The notes under the pieces were generated by a model. That model saw only the letters and a program-made list of their open reading frames with translations, had not been told where the DNA came from and made no database searches. The position numbers and the translations under genes are program-made. DNA of 64,000 bases from Pseudogracilibacillus sp037071985. Lineage in GTDB: Bacteria; Bacillota; Bacilli; Bacillales; Amphibacillaceae. The stretch is taken from contig NZ_JAXHDF010000001.1 in NCBI RefSeq assembly GCF_037071985.1, positions 516,703-580,702 of the forward strand, read 5' to 3'. This document shows positions 25,001 to 33,642 of this stretch, piece by piece. The first letter of the stretch is position 1. Every line of letters begins with the position of its first letter.

Positions 25001-26209
25001 ATGCAAAAAATACTTAAACCATTATTGGCTGTGAAAACAAAGTCGGGTTATTCGATTGCTACAGCAATAGTGGTTACCTTATTTTCAACGTGGGTTGTTT
25101 TTGATGCTACAAAAGCAGAAGTAGTAGTCGCTGCAGATGGAGATGTTCAAGTAGTAAAGACACATAATACTACTGTAGGTGAACTACTGGATGAAATGGG
25201 CATCCAAGTGGGAGAATATGATGAGCTCTCACACGCAGAGAATTCCAAGATCGTTGATGGGATGAAAATTAATTTTGACACAGCAAATGAGATCCTTTTA
25301 ACGATTGATGGTAAAACAGAAGAATACTACACTACAGCAACGACAGTCGGGGAGTTCATAAATGAAGAAGGACTACATATTACTAGTCACGACAACATAT
25401 CCCCTAATAAAATGGCAGTAGTATCAGACGGACTAGAAATAAAAATTGATAAGGCATTCCCAGTGACCGTTAATGACGGTGGGGAAGAAAAGGAGTTTTG
25501 GACGACAGGTGGCACTGTTGAAGAACTGCTTGAAAAAAACGATATAACATTCAAAGAAACAGATAAAGTCAAACCAGGCTTAGACAAAGAAGTTAAAAAA
25601 GATACAGAAGTATCTATTATCCACGTTGAAAAGAAAACCGAAGAAATAGAAGAGAGTATCCCATTTCAAACAGAGGAGGAATCAGACTCTTCTTTAGAAA
25701 AAGGTACTACAAAAACTATTTCTGAGGGCGAAGAAGGAAAAGTAATTAAGATATATGAAATCACACTTGAAAATGACGAAGAAGCAGATAAGAAACTAAT
25801 CGAAGAAAAAGTAATCAAGGAAAGTAAAAATAAGGTAGTTGCGGTAGGTACCAAAGAGGTAAAGAAGGAATCGGCTAACACATCAAATAGCAATTCGTCA
25901 TCAGGTAATGACGAGGGCAAAGTGTTGACGATGGAAGCAACAGCTTATGGACCTGATTGTTCTGGATGTTCTGGTATTACAGCAACAGGTATCAATATTA
26001 AACAGAGTCCTACACCAAAAGTAATCTCTGTAGACCCTAATGTGATTCCTTTAGGATCCCGTGTATGGGTGGAAGGTTATGGTGAAGCAATTGCGGCAGA
26101 TACAGGTGGTGCGATTAAAGGAAATCGAATAGATGTCCTTGTAAAATCAGAAGCCTACGCTGCAAGTAATTGGGGACGCAGAACTGTACAAGTAAAAATC
26201 TTAGATTAA
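25001..26209 (+). CDS. yabE: YabE: DUF348-G5-3D domain cell-wall protein (Rpf-like)
   Basis: A 402-residue secreted or membrane-anchored protein. A signal/transmembrane segment (about 18-38) precedes three DUF348 repeats (about 43-195, each with TVGELL/TVEELL), then a G5 domain (about 205-290), a Ser/Asn/Gly linker and a C-terminal 3D domain (about 308-402) with MEATAYG, DVDPN-like VDPNVIPLG and ADTGG Asp residues. The 3D domain is a lytic-transglycosylase-like peptidoglycan fold related to Rpf/MltA function. It has AAGGAGG at the start, its own promoter and its own terminator. Confidence 0.93.
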   Translation: MQKILKPLLAVKTKSGYSIATAIVVTLFSTWVVFDATKAEVVVAADGDVQVVKTHNTTVGELLDEMGIQVGEYDELSHAENSKIVDGMKINFDTANEILLTIDGKTEEYYTTATTVGEFINEEGLHITSHDNISPNKMAVVSDGLEIKIDKAFPVTVNDGGEEKEFWTTGGTVEELLEKNDITFKETDKVKPGLDKEVKKDTEVSIIHVEKKTEEIEESIPFQTEEESDSSLEKGTTKTISEGEEGKVIKIYEITLENDEEADKKLIEEKVIKESKNKVVAVGTKEVKKESANTSNSNSSSGNDEGKVLTMEATAYGPDCSGCSGITATGINIKQSPTPKVISVDPNVIPLGSRVWVEGYGEAIAADTGGAIKGNRIDVLVKSEAYAASNWGRRTVQVKILD

Positions 26210-26226
26210 TTTTTCTGTTCATATAC

Positions 26227-26262
26227 GTACTCTTGCCAAGATGTTGGCAAGAGTATTTTTTA
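26227..26262 (+). terminator. Terminator of yabE
   Basis: TACTCTTGCCAA (26229-26240) pairs with TTGGCAAGAGTA (26244-26255) around a short loop, followed by T6. Confidence 0.85.
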
Positions 26263-26482
26263 TGCGAGCACAAATTAAAGTGTAGAAGATATTCTCTGTT
26301 CAGTTGTAGTTTGCAAAAAACACTCAACTTTCGCACCTACAAAGTGAGTTTAAACATACATGTGGATTAACACTGATAACTTGTCACCCTTAAACTGTTT
26401 TACGCAAAAAACGAAAATTGTGACGTATTTTATTTTAAGTTCCCTCTTCCAAACCTAGATACTGCATCATTGATTTTCGCTA

Positions 26483-26585
26483 CGGACAATCGCTTTCCGC
26501 GGCAACGCTTCAGCTTCCTCGGAAGCAAAAACCGCTTCCTGTGGGATCTTCAGCTGTTGCTTTTCCCGCAGGAGTCGATTGCCCT
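26483..26585. repeat. Palindromic intergenic repeat, copy 4
   Basis: GGACAATCGCTTTCCGCGG on one side and CCCGCAGGAGTCGATTGCC on the other form imperfect inverted arms, with CTTCAGC/GCTGTTGC complements inside. Same family as the copies at 9.1, 18.5 and 18.7 kb. Confidence 0.65.
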
Positions 26586-26650
26586 CTGCTTCAATCAACT
26601 ACCAAAACAGAGCAATTTACGCTGTCTATCAGAAAACGATTCCAAGCGGA

Positions 26651-26756
26651 GGAAATATGTGGAGACTCCTATGGGAGCATAGGCCTCGGTGAGACTATGA
26701 AGTGCGTAGCACGAAGGAGGCTCAACGGCCGCCCATGGAAAGCGAAACATATTTCC
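26651..26756. repeat. Palindromic intergenic repeat, copy 5
   Basis: GGAAATATGT (26651-26660) and ACATATTTCC (26747-26756) are perfect inverted arms enclosing GAGACTCCTATGGGAG, GAGGCTCA and CCCATGGAAAGCG. It is the direct counterpart of the reverse-oriented copy at 18510-18618. Confidence 0.75.
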
Positions 26757-27028
26757 ACAGCGGTTAATCAGCTCATCCCTGAATTTTAGTTACTGTACGT
26801 ATATATCAAATACAACGATAAAATAGCTAGGAATATAGTCTATTTTTAAGCAACTAGTTAATTGAAAGTTTAACTAAGGAAGTTGTCTCCACCTCCCAAT
26901 ACTTACCAAGGTTTACTTATCAATTTCACGCTGCGAAAGTTAAGTAAAATATATTATTAGTCCAGCAAGTTTTTTCTCATACTAAAATAAGATATAATGG
27001 AGCAAAATAAACTGAAAGAGGAATTAGT

Positions 27029-27595
27029 TTGCAAATTAAAGAAATAATTGTTGTTGAAGGAAAAAGCGATACGCAAAAGATAAAGAAAGCTGTCCAAGCA
27101 GACACGATTGAAACGAATGGTTCAGCGATTAATAAAGAAACATTAACATTAATTAAACATGCTCAGGAAAAACGAGGTGTGATTATATTCACCGATCCTG
27201 ATTATCCAGGTGAACGTATTAGACATATCATTACGAGGGAAGTAAAAGGTTGTAAGCATGCATTTTTACCAAAAGAAAGAGCACGTGCAAAATCTGAACT
27301 GAAAAGTTTAGGTATTGAGCATGCTTCCATTGAATCAATTAGGGAAGCGCTAAGCAATGTATACGATAGTGCCCCAATACATAAATCAGATATAACGAAA
27401 AGTGATTTAATCGGTTATGGACTCATTGGTACTAGTGATGCTAAAAGTAAACGTGAGCAACTTGGTAAGTATCTTCATATTGGACATACGAATGGAAAGC
27501 AATTACTTAATCGACTTCATATGTTTCAAATAACGAAAAATGAATTGGATTTAGCAATGATGCATATACTAGAAAGGGGACAGCAAGATGCCTAA
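27029..27595 (+). CDS. rnmV: Ribonuclease M5 (5S rRNA maturation)
   Basis: A 188-residue Toprim-domain RNase that trims the 5S rRNA precursor. It opens IKEIIVVEGKSDT with the Toprim Glu, followed by TNGSAI and IIFTDPDYPGERIR (Asp pair), then CKHAFLPK and the C-terminal helical NGKQLLNRLHMFQI. The start is TTG 27029 behind AGAGGAA, with TATAAT at 26993-26998. It overlaps rsmA by 8 bp. The RNase M5 pairing with rsmA is universal in Bacillus. Confidence 0.95.
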   Translation: MQIKEIIVVEGKSDTQKIKKAVQADTIETNGSAINKETLTLIKHAQEKRGVIIFTDPDYPGERIRHIITREVKGCKHAFLPKERARAKSELKSLGIEHASIESIREALSNVYDSAPIHKSDITKSDLIGYGLIGTSDAKSKREQLGKYLHIGHTNGKQLLNRLHMFQITKNELDLAMMHILERGQQDA

Positions 27596-28472
27596 GGAAT
27601 ATATTGCGAGTATTAGACGAACAAAAGAAATATTGGGTAAATACGGGTTTTCATTTAAAAAGAGTCTAGGCCAAAATTTTATTATTGACGCAAATATTTT
27701 GCGTAAAATGATACATGCTGCCCAAATTGATCAAAACAGCGGAGTTATTGAAATTGGTCCAGGTATTGGTTCCCTCACCGAACAATTGGCATTGATTGCA
27801 AATAAAGTTATTGCATTTGAAATTGACCAACGATTGCTACCAGTTCTCGATAGTACATTAGCGAATTATGAAAATGTAAAGATTATTCATAAAGATTTTT
27901 TGAAAGCAGACTTACATAAAACGATTAAAGAAAATTTTGCACCTGACTTATCACTTCATATCGTTGCTAATTTACCGTACTACATTACAACTCCTATTTT
28001 AATGAGTATTTTAGAACAACAAATGCCCATTGAACGGATAACTGTTATGTTGCAAAAAGAAGTGGCAGATCGAATGGCGGCAGCACCTAACACAAAGGAA
28101 TATGGCTCATTATCAATTGCTGTTCAATATTATACAGAAGCCCATATTGTAATGGATGTACCCAAAACTGTTTTTATCCCTCAACCAAATGTGATCTCAA
28201 GCGTCTTACAATTGGTAAAAAGAGAAAAACCATTAGTAGAAGTAAGTAACGAAGATTTATTCTTTTCAATAGTGAAAGCAAGTTTTAGGCATCGGCGAAA
28301 AACATTGAAAAACAACTTAGTCAGCTATTTTAAAGAAACCTATACGTCAGAGCAAATAAATAATGTACTTCAAACAGTACAAATAGACGGTAAAAGACGA
28401 GGTGAATCACTTACTATTCAAGAATTTGCTTTATTAGCAAACGGGCTATTTGCTGTAACTGATATAAAATAG
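27588..28472 (+). CDS. rsmA: 16S rRNA dimethyladenosine transferase (KsgA)
   Basis: A 294-residue SAM methyltransferase that dimethylates A1518 and A1519 in helix 45 of 16S rRNA. KKSLGQNFIID (24-34), VIEIGPGIGSLTEQL (SAM motif I), IAFEIDQRL and the catalytic NLPYYIT are present. It overlaps the end of rnmV and has AAAGGGG before ATG 27588. Full length. The yabG protease gene that normally follows in Bacillus is absent. Confidence 0.97.
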   Translation: MPKEYIASIRRTKEILGKYGFSFKKSLGQNFIIDANILRKMIHAAQIDQNSGVIEIGPGIGSLTEQLALIANKVIAFEIDQRLLPVLDSTLANYENVKIIHKDFLKADLHKTIKENFAPDLSLHIVANLPYYITTPILMSILEQQMPIERITVMLQKEVADRMAAAPNTKEYGSLSIAVQYYTEAHIVMDVPKTVFIPQPNVISSVLQLVKREKPLVEVSNEDLFFSIVKASFRHRRKTLKNNLVSYFKETYTSEQINNVLQTVQIDGKRRGESLTIQEFALLANGLFAVTDIK

Positions 28473-28528
28473 GTAGCTTAGTTCAATGTGGGCATATTAA
28501 TTATTTTTTGAAAAAGTGGTTAAAGTCA

Positions 28529-28558
28529 TTGACTTTATATTTGATATCCTGTTATAAT
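28529..28558 (+). promoter_or_regulatory. Sigma-A promoter of veg
   Basis: TTGACT (28529-28534), 18-bp spacer, TATAAT (28553-28558). The veg promoter is a classic strong vegetative promoter in B. subtilis. Confidence 0.7.
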
Positions 28559-28623
28559 TATATGTTTTATTTGACTAACGTACGAGCTTATGGTAAGATA
28601 GTTTATAGTGAGGTGGAGTCCTA

Positions 28624-28881
28624 GTGAAAACAATAATGGAAATTAAAAAAGGTCTTGAAGGGCAAGTTGGTAAACGTTTAAAGCTAACTGCGAACGGCGG
28701 TAGACGTAGAACGGTTATCAGATCGGGAATTTTATCGGAGACATATCCTTCTGTTTTTGTTGTAGAACTAGACAAAGATGAAAATGCATTTGAACGAGTA
28801 TCTTACAGTTACGCTGACGTTTTGACAGAAGCGGTAGAAATAAACTTTATAGATGATAGAAGCCAAGCGGCAGCAGAGTAG
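28624..28881 (+). CDS. veg: Veg protein
   Basis: An 85-residue protein with the highly conserved GKRLKLTANGGRRRTVIRSGIL and ETYPSVFVVELD segments and FERVSYSYADVLTE. In B. subtilis Veg stimulates biofilm matrix gene expression, probably by inhibiting SinR. The start is GTG 28624 behind GAGGTGGAG. Monocistronic, with its own promoter and terminator. Confidence 0.95.
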   Translation: MKTIMEIKKGLEGQVGKRLKLTANGGRRRTVIRSGILSETYPSVFVVELDKDENAFERVSYSYADVLTEAVEINFIDDRSQAAAE

Positions 28882-28910
28882 TAAACAATTGTTTACTACT
28901 TTTGTTTTTT
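28877..28910 (+). terminator. Terminator of veg overlapping its stop codon
   Basis: A perfect 24-bp palindrome, AGTAGTAAACAA followed by its complement (28877-28900), includes the TAG stop and is followed by TTTGTTTTTT. Confidence 0.8.
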
Positions 28911-29036
28911 AGGAGGCTATATAGTTATAGCTATAGTCCTTTGCTCATTTTGTAAAAATTAACACGAGTTAAATCATTCTTTATACATAAAATAAGTGTG
29001 TCGTAAGAAGTCTTAACGGAAAGGAGATGTTCTTTC

Positions 29037-29219
29037 ATGGGTAGAAGACGTGGAATCATGTCAGACCAATTGAAAGAAGAAATAGCCAAAGAGTTAGGGT
29101 TTTACGACACAGTACAAAAAGAGGGCTGGGGCGGAATAAGAGCTCGTGATGCAGGAAATATGGTAAAACGTGCAATTGAAATGGCCGAAGAAAACATGCA
29201 AGATAAAGGCAGACCCTAA
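29037..29219 (+). CDS. sspF: Small acid-soluble spore protein SspF (alpha/beta-type minor SASP)
   Basis: A 60-residue spore DNA-binding protein: RRRGIMSDQLKEEIAKELGFYDTV, then WGGIRARDAGNMVKRAIEMAEENM, matching the SspF/0.3 kb family and the SASP DNA-binding helix. AAGGAG lies 10 nt before ATG 29037. Forespore (sigma-G) expression is expected, but I could not find a convincing sigma-G promoter in the 155-bp gap upstream. Confidence 0.94.
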   Translation: MGRRRGIMSDQLKEEIAKELGFYDTVQKEGWGGIRARDAGNMVKRAIEMAEENMQDKGRP

Positions 29220-29238
29220 TGGGTTTGCCTTTTTTTAT
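29208..29238 (+). terminator. Terminator of sspF overlapping its stop codon
   Basis: AGGCAGACCC pairs with GGGTTTGCCT around TAAT, which contains the stop codon, followed by T6. Confidence 0.85.
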
Positions 29239-29314
29239 ATTCGAAAAATAAAAAGGATGAATCACTTAAAAAGAAATAGAGAGTCTGTTATCATAAATGG
29301 GTAGGGGGAGAAAA

Positions 29315-32053
29315 ATGAATAATCGTAATGTTTTTACTCAAAAACAATCTGAACAATTAAAACGGTTAAGTAAACGTTTTTCAACGACCATTCTTATTAT
29401 TGTGGCACTTATTATTTTTTCATATATTGCGTTCAATATTTATACAGAATATATTTGGATGGATACGTTGGGATTTAAAAATGTCTTTACTACTATTTTA
29501 TATAGTAAAGTATTGTTAGCTATTTCTGGGTTTGTGTTATTTTTTATTATGACATTTTTAACGCTTTATTGGATTCGCTTAAGTTATATGAACCATTTTA
29601 GTAACGTTCAATTACCAAGGTTCATAATAAAAAAAGGGCCTGCATTTCTATCCATTTCTGCAGTTGCCATTTTCATTGGGATCATCGGTAGTTCCATTGT
29701 TCAAGGGTTAGGTTGGGAACCAGCTTTAAAAGTCCTGAACCATACTTCTTTTAATAAAGTTGATCCTTATTTTAATATGGATGTTTCATTCTACATTTTT
29801 ACTTTACCATTTATTGAATTCATTCTTTATACACTACTTAATTTGTTCATCTTTTTCTTAATTATTCAAGGTGGAGCTTATTCTGTTTTTCATATGTACC
29901 GAACCAATCGTCATGCTCAGATTCATCTAGCCTCAACCTTTGGGTTAATCGGTCTATTATTGGCGGGCATTCATCTTTTAAGTCGATATAAAACATTATT
30001 AACAGATCAAGTTAACCTTTTTCAAAAAAGTGTTGTTCATGGCTTAAGTTATACGGATAAATTAATTAACGTACCGAAATCATATGTATTAGCGGCAGCG
30101 GCTATCATAATGGTTATCTGGGTTGCAATTGCTGTGTTTCGTGGAAACATTCAATCCACATTAAAGCCAATTATTCTTTATTTAGTATTGATTGTAGCTG
30201 GGCAGGCGGCTTCTGTCGTTGTTCAAAACTTTATTGTTTCTCCGAATGAGTTTTCAAAAGAAAAACCATTTTTGGAACATAATTTAGAATTTACTCGAGC
30301 TGCCTATGATCTTGATAAAATTGAAGTGAAGGAAAATCCAGGCAATGCTTCACTCGATTTAGATATGGTTGAGCGTAACCAATTAACATTGGATAATGTT
30401 CGACTTAATGATTCACGGCCATTATTAGATATTTACAATCAGCTACAGACGTTTAGAACATATTATCAATTTAATGATATGGATATAGACCGCTATGAAA
30501 TTGATGGGAACTACGAGCAAGTTTTCATTGGTGCCAGAGAACTAAGTACCGTCGATTTACCACAGCAAGCTCAAACATGGGTAAATAGAAATTTACGTTA
30601 CACCCATGGATATGGGATTGCGATGAGTCATGTAAATAAAGTAACTAGTCAAGGGCAACCGGAATATATGTTAAGAAATATTCCTGTGGAAGGTACTTTA
30701 GACGTAACTAGACCTCAGATATACTTTGGTGAAGAACCATATCCGAATGTTATTGTTAAATCGAAAGTGGATGAGTTTGATTACCCTACAGGTGAAGAGA
30801 ATGCGACTAATCGCTATGAGGCAGATCTAGGTATTCCTCTTCAAGGGATAAACCGTTTGTTATTTGCCCTTAAAGAAGGATCATTCAGAATTCTTGTATC
30901 CGATCAGCTTACAAATGAAAGTCAGTTATTAAGAACACGTAATATTAAAGAACGAGTGAACGAAATTGCACCGTTTTTCCAGTATGATAACGACCCATAT
31001 GTCTTTGTCCGAGACGATGGCACATTAGCTTGGATGATTGATGCATATGTTAAAGCGGAGAATTACCCATATTCGGAAGCATATAAAGGGAATAATAATT
31101 ATATCCGCAACTCAGTAAAAGTAATGATTGATGCATATACAGGAGAAGTTAATTTTTATATCGTGGATCCGGATGATCCGTTGATTCAAACATATAAAAA
31201 TATTTTCCCGACGTTATTTACAGAAGAAATACCAAAAGATGTACAGGATCATTTCCGTTATCCAGTCGATTTATTTAAAATCCAAACAGCGATGTACGGG
31301 ACATATCATATGTCAAATTTAGAAGTTTTTTATAATCGCGAAGACTTCTGGCAGTTCCCGACAGAAAAGTATTTTAATCAAGATATAGAGATGGACCCAT
31401 ACTATATCACAATGAAATTACCTGAGTATGATGAAGAAGAATTTATTTTGATGATGCCTTATACACCGAAGAAACGGCAAAACATGATTTCGTGGATCGG
31501 AGTTCGTAACGACGGCGATCATTATGGTGAAATTTTTGTTTATCGTTTTCCGAAACAAAAAAATATATATGGACCACAACAGATCGAAAATCGGATTAAC
31601 CAGGACAGTGTCATTTCACAACAGTTAAATTTATGGTCTCAAGGTGGTTCCGAAGTCATCCGAGGTAACTTACTAGTTATACCTATTGAAGATACTGTCT
31701 TGTATGTAGAGCCAGTTTATATTGAATCTTCCAATGAAACTTCATTACCAGAAGTGAAACAAGTAATTATGGCATATGAAGATCATATTGTAATGGAAGA
31801 AACGTTTGATAAGTCTCTAGAGAAGATTTTAAGTTATTTAGAACCTGGTAAAGAGAAACAGCCGGCTAAAGATAATGAGCAGAAAGAAAGTGAAGAACAG
31901 GAACAACAAAATCCTATTATCAATGCCGAGGAATCATTACAAGAGATCGGTGCATTATTTGAAGCATATCAAAAAGCACTATCAGATGGAGATTGGTCTG
32001 AAGCTGGTAAAATTATGGAAGAATTAGAAGAAAAATTAGGAGTAATTAAATAG
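29315..32053 (+). CDS. UPF0182 family large membrane protein
   Basis: A 912-residue protein of the UPF0182/COG1615 family, function unknown. About seven transmembrane helices occupy residues 20-310 (IALIIFSYIAF, LLAISGFVLFFIMTFLTLYW and so on). A large outer domain follows with conserved RAAYDLDKI, PQIYFGE, WMIDAYV and an acidic, Gln-rich C-terminal tail. I chose ATG 29315, with AGGGGGA 7 nt upstream, over the ATG at 29297. It sits where B. subtilis carries ispE, between sspF and purR, and is followed by its own terminator. Confidence 0.9.
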   Translation: MNNRNVFTQKQSEQLKRLSKRFSTTILIIVALIIFSYIAFNIYTEYIWMDTLGFKNVFTTILYSKVLLAISGFVLFFIMTFLTLYWIRLSYMNHFSNVQLPRFIIKKGPAFLSISAVAIFIGIIGSSIVQGLGWEPALKVLNHTSFNKVDPYFNMDVSFYIFTLPFIEFILYTLLNLFIFFLIIQGGAYSVFHMYRTNRHAQIHLASTFGLIGLLLAGIHLLSRYKTLLTDQVNLFQKSVVHGLSYTDKLINVPKSYVLAAAAIIMVIWVAIAVFRGNIQSTLKPIILYLVLIVAGQAASVVVQNFIVSPNEFSKEKPFLEHNLEFTRAAYDLDKIEVKENPGNASLDLDMVERNQLTLDNVRLNDSRPLLDIYNQLQTFRTYYQFNDMDIDRYEIDGNYEQVFIGARELSTVDLPQQAQTWVNRNLRYTHGYGIAMSHVNKVTSQGQPEYMLRNIPVEGTLDVTRPQIYFGEEPYPNVIVKSKVDEFDYPTGEENATNRYEADLGIPLQGINRLLFALKEGSFRILVSDQLTNESQLLRTRNIKERVNEIAPFFQYDNDPYVFVRDDGTLAWMIDAYVKAENYPYSEAYKGNNNYIRNSVKVMIDAYTGEVNFYIVDPDDPLIQTYKNIFPTLFTEEIPKDVQDHFRYPVDLFKIQTAMYGTYHMSNLEVFYNREDFWQFPTEKYFNQDIEMDPYYITMKLPEYDEEEFILMMPYTPKKRQNMISWIGVRNDGDHYGEIFVYRFPKQKNIYGPQQIENRINQDSVISQQLNLWSQGGSEVIRGNLLVIPIEDTVLYVEPVYIESSNETSLPEVKQVIMAYEDHIVMEETFDKSLEKILSYLEPGKEKQPAKDNEQKESEEQEQQNPIINAEESLQEIGALFEAYQKALSDGDWSEAGKIMEELEEKLGVIK

Positions 32054-32061
32054 GATGTTAG

Positions 32062-32108
32062 AAATCGGAACTTGATTCACACTTTATTGAATCAGTTCCG
32101 ATTTTCTT
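32062..32108 (+). terminator. Terminator of the UPF0182 gene
   Basis: AAATCGGAACTTGATTCA (32062-32079) pairs with TGAATCAGTTCCGATTT (32088-32104), a stem of about 17 bp with a T-rich tail. Confidence 0.85.
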
Positions 32109-32202
32109 TATGTTTAAAATAATGATTTCTTTTATAAAGTTGCTCAAACACGGATGAAGGTGATATATTAAAAGGTAAATATTCGGATTTTGAGGTGAAA
32201 AC

Positions 32203-33021
32203 ATGAAACGAAGCGATCGATTAGTAGGTTTGACCAACTATTTTATTACCCATCCGCAACAATTAACACAATTGTCATATTTCACAGAGAGATTTCAAGC
32301 TTCAAAATCGTCAATAAGTGAGGATCTCGATATTATTAATGAAATGTTCCAGCTAGAAGGGATTGGAGCATTAGAAAGAGTAGCAGGTGCATCTGGCGGC
32401 TCCATGTATGTGCCTAAATTTAATAAAAGTAATAGTGTTTCGTTTCTGCAGAATATATGTAAAGAATTAAAAGACCCATCAAGAATTTTACCTGGTGGCT
32501 ACTTATATATGAGTGATTTGCTAGGAAACCCGAAAATCCTTAAAGAAATTGGTAAAGCTTTCGTTACTGCCTTTTCTGATAAACAAATTGATGCAGTGGT
32601 TACTGTGGAAACGAAAGGAATTCCTATTGCTTATGCAATGGCTGAATTTTTAAGTGTTCCAGTTGTAGTTATTCGCAGAAATATGAGAGTGACAGAAGGA
32701 TCTTCTGTTAGCATTAACTATGTTTCCGGTCGATCCCAACGTATTCAAACGATGGTGTTGCCGAAGAGGAATCTACAAGAAGGATTGAATGTTTGTATCA
32801 TTGATGATTTTATGAAAGCAGGCGGAACAGTGAACGGTATGATAAGTTTACTGGAGGAATTTAAAGCGACAGTCGTTGGAATTGGTGTTTTTGCCGAGGC
32901 AGAGGATGAAGAAAACGAGCGTATCATTGATGAATATACTTCATTAATCAAAGTAGCTAATGTCGATACAAAAAGTAGGCAAATTGATGTTAGTATCGGT
33001 AGTTTTGATGAAAAACAATAA
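32203..33021 (+). CDS. purR: Pur operon repressor PurR
   Basis: A 272-residue repressor. An N-terminal winged helix (RSDRLVGLTNYFI, SKSSISEDLDII) is fused to a PRTase-like domain with IDDFMKAGGTVNG (about 200-212), the PRPP-binding loop through which PRPP relieves repression of purine genes. Length and order match the B. subtilis protein, which is slightly longer at the C-terminus. GAGGTG lies before ATG 32203. The ridA-like yabJ that usually follows is missing. Confidence 0.95.
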   Translation: MKRSDRLVGLTNYFITHPQQLTQLSYFTERFQASKSSISEDLDIINEMFQLEGIGALERVAGASGGSMYVPKFNKSNSVSFLQNICKELKDPSRILPGGYLYMSDLLGNPKILKEIGKAFVTAFSDKQIDAVVTVETKGIPIAYAMAEFLSVPVVVIRRNMRVTEGSSVSINYVSGRSQRIQTMVLPKRNLQEGLNVCIIDDFMKAGGTVNGMISLLEEFKATVVGIGVFAEAEDEENERIIDEYTSLIKVANVDTKSRQIDVSIGSFDEKQ

Positions 33022-33034
33022 AGTACTGGATATT

Positions 33035-33082
33035 TCCTGTAAAATATTTAAAGTTTTTTCAATATTTTGCAGGACTTTTTTT
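33035..33082 (+). terminator. Terminator of purR
   Basis: TCCTGTAAAATATT (33035-33048) pairs perfectly with AATATTTTGCAGGA (33061-33074), apart from one C/T change, followed by T7. Confidence 0.85.
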
Positions 33083-33136
33083 ATTTATGTTGAATTAATA
33101 TAGCAAGCTTTCAAATATCAAAGGTGGTGAATATAC

Positions 33137-33436
33137 GTGGAAGTAACTGATGTCCGATTACGGCGTGTAAGTGCAGAAGGAAAAATGCGGGCAATTGCTT
33201 CAATAACATTTGATGATGAATTCGTCGTCCATGATGTAAGGATAATTGATGGTAATAACGGTTTATTTGTAGCTATGCCATCTAAGCGAACGTCAGATGG
33301 TGAATTCCGAGACATTGCTCACCCAATTAATTCAAAAACTCGTGAAAAAATTCAAGTGGCGGTTTTAAAAGAGTATGAATCTAGAGAAGAAGCAGAGCCA
33401 AACATGCTGCAGTATGAAAGTGCTGGAGCATCCTAA
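33137..33436 (+). CDS. spoVG: SpoVG, RNA/DNA-binding regulator
   Basis: A 99-residue protein nearly identical to SpoVG over MEVTDVRLRRV, MRAIASITFDDEFVVHD, NGLFVAMPSKR and GEFRDIAHPINS. It is a nucleic-acid-binding protein that affects septation and sporulation in Bacillus and virulence in other Firmicutes. The start is GTG 33137 behind AAAGGTGGTG. Monocistronic. Confidence 0.96.
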   Translation: MEVTDVRLRRVSAEGKMRAIASITFDDEFVVHDVRIIDGNNGLFVAMPSKRTSDGEFRDIAHPINSKTREKIQVAVLKEYESREEAEPNMLQYESAGAS

Positions 33437-33450
33437 TAGTGATAGCTATT

Positions 33451-33486
33451 AAAAAGACTAATTTTCTAAAAAATTAGTCTTTTTTG
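33451..33486 (+). terminator. Terminator of spoVG
   Basis: AAAAAGACTAATTTT (33451-33465) pairs perfectly with AAAATTAGTCTTTTT (33470-33484). The A/T symmetry makes it potentially bidirectional. Confidence 0.9.
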
Positions 33487-33642
33487 TGTACATTTAAGAT
33501 AACTTTTTCAATTACCTTTGATCCTAATATGAAGGCATATAATAGATATGTTTAAAATAGACTTACCCCTTTGTGCTTGAATTCATCCCTTGTTTACGAT
33601 ATTATTTTATAATGGATATTAGAGGACTGGAGGTTACTCTAT

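Larger units (their letters stand above)
26322..26946. mobile_element. Composite nonautonomous repeat element, copy B (about 625 bp)
   Basis: It starts ACTCAACTTTCGCACC and ends with GCGAAAGTTAAG, like copy A. Its right 150 bp (TATATCAAATACAA..., CTAAGGAAG, TACCAAGG) align with 18900-19050, and its left 35 bp (ACAAAGTGAGTTTAAACAT) with 18365-18390. It carries two palindromic repeats and no transposase. It fills most of the gene-free stretch 26210-27028, between the yabE terminator and the rnmV promoter region. Confidence 0.6.

Noticed and set aside
25666..25920. Minus-strand frames opposite yabE, and similar antisense frames opposite ftsH, mfd and spoIIE.
   Set aside because: They are frame shadows of strongly conserved plus-strand genes, with low-complexity translations.
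26470..26789. Open frames of 70-82 codons inside the repeat element.
   Set aside because: They consist of palindromic repeat sequence with no RBS and no protein-like composition.
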